From NCBI GenBank assembly GCA_023444445.1, contig JAEXMK010000242.1, positions 1 to 6,545 of the forward strand: a stretch of DNA of 6,545 nucleotides, given 5' to 3'. The notes beneath the pieces were generated by a model that saw only the letters and a program-made list of their open reading frames with translations, had not been told where the DNA came from and made no database searches. The DNA is from Pseudomonadota bacterium. Its GTDB lineage: Bacteria; Pseudomonadota; Alphaproteobacteria; Rhizobiales; Rhizobiaceae. The first letter of the stretch is position 1. Every line of letters begins with the position of its first letter. Both the position numbers and the translations under genes were made by a program. This document shows, piece after piece, positions 1 to 6,545 of the stretch.

Positions 1-1860
<1,860 letters not shown>

Positions 1861-1869
1861 AAAAATCTA

Positions 1870-1897
1870 CCGCAAAGCCGCCAAGGCGGCCCTGCGG
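1870..1897 (-). terminator. Candidate intrinsic terminator downstream of the nitroreductase gene
   Basis: CCGCA (1870-1874) pairs with TGCGG (1893-1897), and inside this GCCGCC (1877-1882) faces GGCGGC (1885-1890), with a small AA/CC internal loop. On the minus strand the stem is followed by TAGATTTTTCC, a short T-run about 4 bases past the stem. This suits termination of leftward transcription from the nitroreductase before metN. The T-run is short and offset, so function is inferred. Confidence 0.4.
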
Positions 1898-1901
1898 CAG
1901 T

Positions 1902-2000
1902 CTGGAGCGCTTTTGCGTTCTTCGAATCGCAAAAACGCTCCAGCTCTTTGTGTGCCGCATTTCCGGACGGAAAACCGGATTCTACTTTTCCTGGAAATGC
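1902..2000. repeat. Palindromic intergenic repeat, Rhizobiaceae type
   Basis: Two adjoining inverted repeats. The first is CTGGAGCG (1902-1909) with CGCTCCAG (1936-1943), extended inward by TTTTGCG (1911-1917) with CGCAAAA (1928-1934) after one C/A mismatch. The second is GCATTTCC (1957-1964) with GGAAATGC (1993-2000), enclosing TCCGG/CCGGA (1962-1966/1975-1979) as an alternative pairing. The GCATTTCC...GGAAATGC unit around CGGAAAACCG resembles a sequence I recall as common between genes of Rhizobium and Agrobacterium. It begins 25 bases after the nitroreductase stop. The family assignment is from memory and cannot be confirmed from one copy. Confidence 0.55.
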
Positions 2001-2024
2001 TTTAGCTTTCGCGATTGGGAGAAA

Positions 2025-2654
2025 TCAGACGCGGCTGACAAATTCTTCAACGGGACGGCGGACCTTCTTAAGGTTTACCAGCCAGTCGCCTTCCGGCTGA
2101 CGATAGCCGAGCGGCAGGATGGTAACCGAGCGCAGGCCCTTCTCACGAAGGCCGAGGATTTCATCGAGCTTGGCGGGATCGAAACCTTCCATCGGGGTGG
2201 AATCCACGCCCTCAAAGGCGGCCTGCGCCACGGCCATGCCGAAGCCGATATAGGCCTGACGGGCGGCGTGTTCGAAATTCACTTTTTCATCGCGCTGCGG
2301 ATAGGTGGACAACAGCATCTGGCGATAAGCTTCCCAACCTTCATTCTTGATGCCGCGTTCCTCGTTGACCAGATCGAACATATGGTTGATCCGCTCTTCT
2401 GTGTAATTATCCCACGCCGCAAACACTAGGAGATGCGAACCTTCGGTGACCTGCGCCTGGTTCCAGGCGATCTCGCGGATCTTGGCGCGCACTTCCGGAT
2501 CGGTGACGACGATGACTTCAAAGGGCTGAAGACCGCTGGAGGTGGGCGCCAGCCGCGCCGCCTCGACAATCCGTTCGACCTTGTCTTCGGACACAGCCTT
2601 GGAAGGATCCATTTTCTTGGTGGCGTAACGCCAGTTGAGTTTTTCGATAAGCAT
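2025..2654 (-). CDS. NfsB-like FMN-dependent NAD(P)H nitroreductase/oxidoreductase
   Basis: Predicted cytoplasmic flavoprotein of the nitroreductase superfamily, 209 residues from ATG 2654; E. coli NfsB has 217. These enzymes are usually FMN-binding homodimers that pass electrons from NAD(P)H to nitroaromatics or quinones by two-electron steps. The physiological substrate here is unknown. Visible family landmarks are an N-terminal RYATKK at 9-14 (phosphate-binding region, compare RHSTKAF of NfsB), APTSSGLQPFEV at 36-47, a conserved PMEGFD at 154-159 and LREKGLRSVTILPLGYR at 169-185. The reading frame stays open upstream to 2840, but the family begins at MLIEKLNWRYA and ATG 2654 has AGGGA 8 bases before it, so the shorter form is called. 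It stands alone, 371 bases from the beta-glucosidase stop-side boundary and 392 bases from metN. It could equally be annotated as a generic NAD(P)H-dependent oxidoreductase. Confidence 0.9.
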   Translation of the reverse strand: MLIEKLNWRYATKKMDPSKAVSEDKVERIVEAARLAPTSSGLQPFEVIVVTDPEVRAKIREIAWNQAQVTEGSHLLVFAAWDNYTEERINHMFDLVNEERGIKNEGWEAYRQMLLSTYPQRDEKVNFEHAARQAYIGFGMAVAQAAFEGVDSTPMEGFDPAKLDEILGLREKGLRSVTILPLGYRQPEGDWLVNLKKVRRPVEEFVSRV

Positions 2655-2892
2655 GTTCGTTTTCCCTGGGAGGATCAGCCCGCCCTGCCCCTTGACGGCA
2701 GAATGGGCGCTACGCTTCGTAGCCCGTCTCACATAGGAGGCGGGACGGCGGGCGCAAGCAGGCACCGTGGGGTAACCGATAAAAAAGTTTGTAAAACTGA
2801 TAATAAGGGGAGAGAACTTTATTGCGGCGGGCGCTGACACGTCGCCTGCTACCGGATGCGGCGCGTAAAGTTCATGCAGGGCCGCCCCCCAA
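2655..2892 (-). other. Upstream region of the nitroreductase gene
   Basis: No gene is supported; the open frame running through it lacks family similarity and is best read as untranslated leader. It contains a GCTACG (2710-2715) / CGTAGC (2719-2724) hairpin with a 3-base loop in the expected 5' leader. An AT-rich block at about 2778-2822 is the likeliest promoter area, although no clean -35/-10 pair is seen. Confidence 0.4.
2786..2798. promoter_or_regulatory. Possible operator upstream of the nitroreductase gene
   Basis: AGTTT-GTA-AAACT is a perfect inverted repeat with 5-base arms and a 3-base centre, inside the AT-rich promoter-like block about 132-144 bases upstream of the start. Nitroreductase genes are often controlled by MarR- or HxlR-type repressors that bind such sites, but no regulator gene lies in the window. 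Short AT-rich palindromes also occur by chance. Confidence 0.25.
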
Positions 2893-3011
2893 CCCTCATT
2901 CCTGTGCTCGTCACAGGAATCCAGCCGACACGCGTCTGCGTGGCGGAAAGACTCTTTTCAGCCCAAGGACTTGGGCTGATTGGATCCCTGTGAGGAGGAC
3001 AGGGATGAGGG
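2893..3011. repeat. Multi-hairpin palindromic element (RIME-like) after the beta-glucosidase gene
   Basis: About 119 bases starting CCCTCATTCC and ending GGATGAGGG, so the ends form a long imperfect inverted repeat of about 35 bases per arm. Inside, four consecutive hairpins can form: ATTCCTGTG/CACAGGAAT (2898-2906/2912-2920); CCGACACGC/GCGTGGCGG (2925-2933/2938-2946, one mismatch); CAGCCCAAG/CTTGGGCTG (2959-2967/2970-2978); and ATCCCTGT/ACAGGGAT (2984-2991/2999-3006). Size, termini and mosaic structure resemble the Rhizobium-specific intergenic mosaic elements (RIME, about 108 bases). The element begins 10 bases after the beta-glucosidase stop and may act as a transcript end or RNA-stability structure. 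Confidence 0.75.
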
Positions 3012-3020
3012 AGGTGACCG

Positions 3021-4400
3021 TTACGGCCTCACCACCCCATGGTTCCCCTTCGGAAAGTCCGAAGCCAGCGCGCTGTACCATTTGCCGCTGTTCTTCAGCG
3101 TGCGAACCTGCGTATCATAATCCACATGCACCAGGCCGAAGCGCATGCGATAACCTTCGGCCCATTCGAAATTATCCATCAGGCTCCAGGCGAAATAACC
3201 GCGCATCGGGTAACCGTCGCGGATGAGATCGGCGACGATACCGAGGTGTTCGGCATAATAATCGAGACGCGGCTGGTCATTCACCTCACCGTTTTCGACG
3301 CCCATATTGTAGCAGGCGCCGTTTTCGGTGATGTAGCACTCTGGCAGATCGTAACGCTCGTAGAGCGTCTCAACCAACGACTTCAGCGCCGGAGCGTAAA
3401 CCTCCCAGCCGATATCGGTCTTCACGTCGCTGACCGCCGGTGCGGGCGTGGTCGCGGGGAATTCCGCGCCCGATGTTGCGTCGTCGGCAACGCGCATTGG
3501 CGTGTAGTAATTCAGGCCCCACCAGTCGAGCTTCTGGCTGATGATGCCGAGGTCTTCCGCCTCCACGACGGGCATGCGATCACCCAGCGATTCCATCATC
3601 TCCGCGGGATATTCGCCCTTGAAGACCGGGTCGAAAAACGCGCCATTGTGGAACTGGAAGGCCCGCTCGGCGGCCTTCAGATCGGCTTCGCTATCGGAAG
3701 CGGGAATGACGGAATGCGCGTTCAGCACCAGCCCCACCGGCACTTTCGGCGCGACATGGCGGGAGGCTTCCACGCCAAAACCATGGGCGAGGTTCATGTG
3801 GTGCATGGCGGCAAGCGCGGCTTCCATGTTGCGCTCACCCGGCGCGTGGATGCCATAGAGATGGCTGAGCCAGACGGCGCACCAGGGCTCGTTGAAGGTC
3901 GCCACTGCATCCAGCCGGTCGCCGAGGCGGGCCATGACGGTCTTGGCGTAACGCTGGAAGGCGTGCGCCGTGGATCGCGAGGCCCAGCCGCCATCCCCCA
4001 TCAGGGTCAGCGGCAGATCCCAGTGGTAAAGCGTCGCATAGGTCTTGATGCCGCGCGCCCTGCAGCCGTCAACGAGGCGGTCGTAGAAATCCAGACCCTT
4101 CTCATTGATCGGCCCGAAACCATCGGGAATGATGCGCGGCCAGGCGATCGAGAAACGATAGGCCTCCACCCCCATCTCCTTGATGAGATCGAGGTCTTCC
4201 TCCCAGCGATTGTAATGATCGCAGGCGATATCGCCATTGTGACGCCCGAAGACATGGCCCGGCATATTGCAGAAGGCATCCCAGATGGAGGGCTTGCGAC
4301 CGTCCGCCTTGGTGGAACCTTCGATCTGGAACGAGGCAGTCGCGACGCCGAACAGGAAGTCGCCGGGGAAACGGGCTGCAAGCGTTTTGGGATCGGTCAT
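3021..4400 (-). CDS. abg: GH1 beta-glucosidase, Abg-like
   Basis: Retaining beta-glucosidase of glycoside hydrolase family 1, 459 residues, a single (beta/alpha)8 barrel that removes terminal beta-linked glucose from cellobiose and aryl-glucosides. From memory it is close to residue-for-residue the Abg enzyme of Agrobacterium sp. ATCC 21400. The acid/base is Glu171 in TFNEPW (168-173) and the nucleophile is Glu359 in YITENG (356-361); these are Glu170 and Glu358 in the published Abg numbering, which omits Met1. Sugar-binding residues are visible: Gln25 (SFQIEG), His126-Trp127 (YHWDLP), Asn170, Trp405, Glu412 and Trp413 (DNFEW). There is no signal peptide, so it should act in the cytoplasm on imported glucosides. 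ATG 4400 gives the expected MTDPKTLAARFPGDFLFG start; AAGG lies 9 bases upstream. A LacI-type operator upstream suggests substrate-induced expression. Confidence 0.96.
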   Translation of the reverse strand: MTDPKTLAARFPGDFLFGVATASFQIEGSTKADGRKPSIWDAFCNMPGHVFGRHNGDIACDHYNRWEEDLDLIKEMGVEAYRFSIAWPRIIPDGFGPINEKGLDFYDRLVDGCRARGIKTYATLYHWDLPLTLMGDGGWASRSTAHAFQRYAKTVMARLGDRLDAVATFNEPWCAVWLSHLYGIHAPGERNMEAALAAMHHMNLAHGFGVEASRHVAPKVPVGLVLNAHSVIPASDSEADLKAAERAFQFHNGAFFDPVFKGEYPAEMMESLGDRMPVVEAEDLGIISQKLDWWGLNYYTPMRVADDATSGAEFPATTPAPAVSDVKTDIGWEVYAPALKSLVETLYERYDLPECYITENGACYNMGVENGEVNDQPRLDYYAEHLGIVADLIRDGYPMRGYFAWSLMDNFEWAEGYRMRFGLVHVDYDTQVRTLKNSGKWYSALASDFPKGNHGVVRP

Positions 4401-4491
4401 CGGAGAGGCCCTTGTCGTCCATCGGGTGTGAAAAGATCAGCAGCGGTTTAGACCATGTCGCTTGCGAGGTACAGTCGGGCTCGGCAGAATC

Positions 4492-4503
4492 TACAACGTT
4501 TCA
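4492..4503. promoter_or_regulatory. Weak second LacI-type operator upstream of the beta-glucosidase gene
   Basis: TACAACGTTTCA has a perfect AACGTT core and one mismatch in the next step, with the central CG typical of LacI/GalR sites. Its centre is 32 bases, about three helical turns, from the centre of the stronger palindrome at 4524-4535, so both would face the same side of the DNA. Confidence 0.3.
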
Positions 4504-4523
4504 GGATGCGCAGTTAACAAGTC

Positions 4524-4535
4524 CAAAGCGCTTTG
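4524..4535. promoter_or_regulatory. LacI/GalR-type operator upstream of the beta-glucosidase gene
   Basis: CAAAGCGCTTTG is a perfect 12-base palindrome with the central CG and AAAGCGCTTT core typical of LacI/GalR-family operators (compare the cre-type consensus TGWAANCGNTNWCA). It lies 124-135 bases upstream of the start codon, where a repressor could block the promoter. On the minus strand TTGGAC overlaps its downstream edge and might be a -35 element, but no clear -10 follows. No LacI-family gene is in the window, so the regulator would be encoded elsewhere. Confidence 0.5.
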
Positions 4536-4581
4536 CATGCGCAAACGTCGCCGCGGCGCTTGGCCGGCGGCGTGGAAGGCA

Positions 4582-4638
4582 GGCCCGGTGAATGCGGGTG
4601 GAATGGGAAGTGGTGGAAGTATTTGCATGCACCGGGCC
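4582..4638. repeat. Long inverted repeat with a G-rich 29-base loop
   Basis: GGCCCGGTGAATGC (4582-4595) pairs with GCATGCACCGGGCC (4625-4638): 13 of 14 positions are complementary, with one A/G mismatch. The loop (4596-4624) is almost all purine plus T on the plus strand, with several GG and GGG runs; on the minus strand it is C-rich with CCACC and TTCC runs. No T-run follows on either strand, so it does not look like a simple terminator. Confidence 0.5.
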
Positions 4639-4645
4639 GCATTAT

Positions 4646-4667
4646 AGAGACCATGATCATGGCCTCT
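4646..4667. repeat. 22-base near-perfect palindrome
   Basis: AGAG-A-CCATGATCATGG-C-CTCT: a perfect 12-base palindrome CCATGATCATGG (4651-4662) flanked, after one mismatched pair, by AGAG/CTCT. The shape suits a dimeric DNA-binding protein. It lies about 250 bases upstream of the beta-glucosidase start, and no regulator can be named. Confidence 0.4.
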
Positions 4668-4954
4668 CACTTACATCCTTTTCACGACATCTATCCGATC
4701 AGCCCTTCCCGCCTCTGGCCGTGCGGGACGCCTCTCCGAAACACGGTCTGCCAGAACCATGCTTGTCGATGCCGGCAGCCGGTTCGCAAAAGGCGCCGCG
4801 CGTATCGCCCTTCCGTTCCGGTTGCGGGAGGAATGATGCAGCCAAAGAGGGTGATGTGAATGGAAGAGGACGGATTTTTTCGGAAGTGACTGAAAAGGAA
4901 GGAGGGGTGGCGCGAAGTTTTCCGCATCTTTTTGGAGCGGAACGGAGAGCAAGC

Positions 4955-5095
4955 CCCCTCATCCGGCCCTTCGGGCCACCTTCTCCCCTGCGGGGGAGAA
5001 GAAATGTGCCGAGCCCCCGCGTTTGGCGAGGAGCGTGACGCTCGTTCTCCTCCCCGCCGGGGAGAAGTGCCGGAGCGCAGCGAGGCGATGAGGGG
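4955..5095. repeat. Palindromic intergenic repeat after xylA
   Basis: About 141 bases bounded by CCCCTCATC (4955-4963) and its reverse complement GATGAGGGG (5087-5095). Internal hairpins are GGCCC/GGGCC (4965-4969/4973-4977), CTTCTCCCC/GGGGAGAAG (4980-4988/4993-5001), GAGCGT/ACGCTC around a single G (5031-5043) and CTCCCC/GGGGAG (5050-5055/5059-5064). I recall this GGGGAGAAG-with-GATGAGGGG style as common between genes in Agrobacterium and Rhizobium. It begins 30 bases past the xylA stop and may serve as its 3' end structure; no good T-run follows. Confidence 0.65.
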
Positions 5096-5124
5096 ACAAC
5101 GTTGCCGTCACCCCCTCCAACCCG

Positions 5125-6435
5125 TCAAACGTAACGATTGACTACGTTTTCGAGATATTCCTGACGACCGGACTTCGGTTGAGGATTGATATCCTCGCGC
5201 TCGACCAATGCCGCAATCTCGTCGAGCTTCAGCTCGCCGCGCAGCATCTTCTGGGCTTCCGGCGAATCCCACTTGGAATAACGCTCCTTGAGCGGCTTCG
5301 ACAATGCGCCGTCCTCGATCATCTTCGCCGCCGCCTTCAGGCCACGGGCGCAGCAATCCATGCCGCCAATATGGCCGATCAGCAGATCCTGCGGATCGAG
5401 CGACTGGCGACGCAGCTTGGAATCGAAGTTGGTGCCGCCATTCTTGAAACCGCCGCCGGCGAGAACATGGTAATAGGCCAGCGCCATTTCCGGCACGTTG
5501 TTGGGGAACTGGTCGGTATCCCAGCCGGACTGGTAATCGTTGCGGTTCATATCGATGGAGCCGAAGATGCCGAAGGCGTTAGCCATGGCAAGCTCATGCT
5601 CGAAAGAATGGCCGGCGAGGATCGCATGGCCCTGCTCGATATTGACCTTCACTTCCTTGTCGAGACCGTTCTTCTGCAGGAAGGCATAGACGGTGGCGAC
5701 GTCGTAGTCGTACTGGTGCTTGGTCGGCTCCTGCGGCTTCGGCTCGATCAGGATCGTGCCTTCAAAACCGATCTTGTATTTGTATTCCACCACCAGATTG
5801 AGGAAGCGGCCAAGCTGGTCGAGCTCGCGCGACAGATCGGTGTTGAGCAGCGTTTCGTAACCTTCTCGGCCGCCCCACAGAACGTAGTTCGCGCCGCCGA
5901 GCTTCTTGGTGGCGTCCATGCAGGTCTTCACCGTTGCGGCGGAGAAGGCGAAGACGTCAGGATCCGGATTGGTCGCGGCACCGGACATGAAGCGGCGGTT
6001 GGAGAAGAGGTTGGCCGTGCCCCACAGGAGCTTCACGCCGGTATCGGCCTGCTTCTGCGCAAAATAATCGACGATCTCGTTGAGGTTCTTCGTGTTTTCG
6101 GCGAAGTTCTTGCCTTCCGGCCGTACGTCGGCATCATGGAAGCAGTAGAACGGCGAACCGAGCAGCGAGAAGAATTCGAACGCCACGTCGGCCTTCAGTT
6201 TCGCGGCCTGCATGCTGTCTTCGAACCACGGACGCTCGAACGTCTGACCACCGAAGGGGTCACCGCCCGGCCAGGTGAAGGTGTGCCAATAGGCCACTGC
6301 AAAACGCAGATGATCTTCCATGCGCTTGCCGGCGACGATTTCATCGGGGTTGTAGTGGCGGAAGGCCAGCGGATTGGTGCTGTCGGGGCCTTCATATTTG
6401 ATCTTGGCTATATCGCCGAAGAAGCCTGTGCTCAT
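5125..6435 (-). CDS. xylA: Xylose isomerase
   Basis: Cytoplasmic, divalent-metal-dependent aldose-ketose isomerase converting D-xylose to D-xylulose, the first step of the bacterial isomerase pathway. The protein has 436 residues from ATG 6435; E. coli XylA has 440, and length and sequence fit the longer class II form. Active-site residues are all present: His100 and Asp103 in FHDAD, Glu231 and Lys233 in IEPKP, Glu267 and His270 in NIEQGH, Asp295 in SIDMNRND, Asp306 and Asp308 in GWDTDQF, and Asp338 in NFDSK. The N-terminal [13 protein letters not shown] block is typical. The frame extends upstream to 6537, but AGGAGG lies 9 bases before ATG 6435 and the upstream residues run into repeat DNA, so the shorter form is called. 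A xylulokinase gene is not in the window. The 724-base gap to the beta-glucosidase argues for separate transcripts. Confidence 0.97.
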   Translation of the reverse strand: MSTGFFGDIAKIKYEGPDSTNPLAFRHYNPDEIVAGKRMEDHLRFAVAYWHTFTWPGGDPFGGQTFERPWFEDSMQAAKLKADVAFEFFSLLGSPFYCFHDADVRPEGKNFAENTKNLNEIVDYFAQKQADTGVKLLWGTANLFSNRRFMSGAATNPDPDVFAFSAATVKTCMDATKKLGGANYVLWGGREGYETLLNTDLSRELDQLGRFLNLVVEYKYKIGFEGTILIEPKPQEPTKHQYDYDVATVYAFLQKNGLDKEVKVNIEQGHAILAGHSFEHELAMANAFGIFGSIDMNRNDYQSGWDTDQFPNNVPEMALAYYHVLAGGGFKNGGTNFDSKLRRQSLDPQDLLIGHIGGMDCCARGLKAAAKMIEDGALSKPLKERYSKWDSPEAQKMLRGELKLDEIAALVEREDINPQPKSGRQEYLENVVNRYV

Positions 6436-6444
6436 TGGGTGGTT

Positions 6445-6450
6445 CCTCCT
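6445..6450 (-). promoter_or_regulatory. Ribosome binding site of xylA
   Basis: A perfect AGGAGG on the minus strand, 9 bases before ATG 6435. It fixes the xylA start at 6435 against the longer open frame from 6537. Confidence 0.75.
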
Positions 6451-6487
6451 GTGGTGGGTTACGTTGAAATGATGGAGGGTGTGGTTA

Positions 6488-6545
6488 TCCCCCTCTGTCC
6501 TGCCGGACATCTCCCCCACAAGGAGGGAGATCGGCAAGACGCGAT
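6488..6545. repeat. Palindromic intergenic repeat upstream of xylA (cut by window edge)
   Basis: TGCCG (6501-6505) pairs with CGGCA (6532-6536), and inside this ATCTCCC (6509-6515) pairs with GGGAGAT (6525-6531), leaving a GAC bulge and a 9-base loop. The CATCTCCCCCACAAGG...GGGAGATCGG pattern resembles a short repeat I recall from many Agrobacterium intergenic regions. The element may continue past the right edge; it starts only about 50 bases upstream of the xylA start codon. Confidence 0.5.

Larger units (their letters stand above)
4401..4950. other. Long non-coding region upstream of the beta-glucosidase gene
   Basis: No gene is supported. Several frames stay open over 60-150 codons, but none has a good ribosome site with recognisable protein character; their overlap on both strands is what GC-rich non-coding DNA gives. 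The first 150 bases hold two LacI-type palindromes, 4582-4638 holds a long stem with a G-rich loop, and 4646-4667 is a near-palindrome. TTTGCATGC occurs twice, at 4532-4540 and 4622-4630. From 4670 to 4950 I see nothing distinctive. Confidence 0.5.

Noticed and set aside
2655..2840. N-terminal extension of the nitroreductase open frame up to 2840
   Set aside because: The extra 62 residues are unlike the family, while ATG 2654 begins the conserved domain and has an AGGGA site at the right distance.
3039..4451. 470-codon plus-strand open frame opposite the beta-glucosidase
   Set aside because: It is antisense to a gene with a complete set of catalytic motifs, and its His/Arg/Gly-rich protein is typical of the complement of GC-rich coding DNA.
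4759..4836. Short plus-strand frame MLVDAGSRFAKGAARIALPF... of about 25 codons
   Set aside because: It reads like protein at a glance, but has no ribosome site upstream, no clear third-position bias and no recognised family; it may be chance or a decayed fragment.
4922..4940. CCGC...GCGG stem around a T-run as a terminator for xylA
   Set aside because: Only four base pairs, and the T-run is inside the loop rather than after the stem.
4592..5038. Possible 148-residue plus-strand protein in the gap
   Set aside because: It runs through the palindromic repeat at 4955-5095, has low-complexity composition, and competes with equally open frames on both strands.
6436..6537. N-terminal extension of xylA up to 6537
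   Set aside because: It would translate a palindromic repeat and a perfect AGGAGG ribosome site; ATG 6435 gives the normal family length.

Overview
The window looks like a chromosomal stretch from Agrobacterium or a close Rhizobiaceae relative. Four signs point this way: a GH1 beta-glucosidase that, from memory, closely resembles the Agrobacterium enzyme Abg; GC-rich coding with mostly G/C third positions; a metN-metI pair of alphaproteobacterial character; and intergenic gaps holding the palindromic, multi-hairpin repeats typical of Rhizobiaceae. No database was searched, so the assignment rests on recognition of protein families and repeat style.

All five recognisable genes lie on the minus strand. 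In order of transcription (right to left) they are: xylA (xylose isomerase, 6435-5125), a GH1 beta-glucosidase (4400-3021), an NfsB-like FMN nitroreductase (2654-2025), metN (ATPase of the D-methionine/methionine ABC importer, 1632-517) and metI (its permease, from 527, cut by the left window edge). metN and metI overlap by 11 bases and form an operon; metQ, the binding protein, would be expected beyond the left edge. The other genes are separated by gaps of 392, 366 and 724 bases and are probably independent transcription units.

Functionally, the right half is sugar catabolism. The beta-glucosidase releases glucose from cello-oligosaccharides and aryl-glucosides, and xylA feeds xylose into the pentose phosphate pathway. 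This would suit a plant-associated soil bacterium. A perfect 12-base palindrome with a CG centre, 124-135 bases upstream of the beta-glucosidase start, looks like a LacI/GalR-family operator. A weaker second site lies 32 bases closer to the gene. The left half is methionine import plus a stand-alone nitroreductase.

The gaps carry most of the unexplained structure. Palindromic elements follow the nitroreductase (about 1902-2000), the beta-glucosidase (about 2893-3011) and xylA (about 4955-5095), and another starts upstream of xylA (about 6488 to the window end). The gap upstream of the beta-glucosidase also holds a long stem with a G-rich loop and a 22-base near-palindrome. The metN upstream region has two stems that could form in a leader RNA. 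I found no tRNA, rRNA, CRISPR array, insertion sequence, phage gene or toxin-antitoxin pair, and no convincing undescribed multi-gene system. The window is largely ordinary metabolic chromosome with interesting intergenic DNA.
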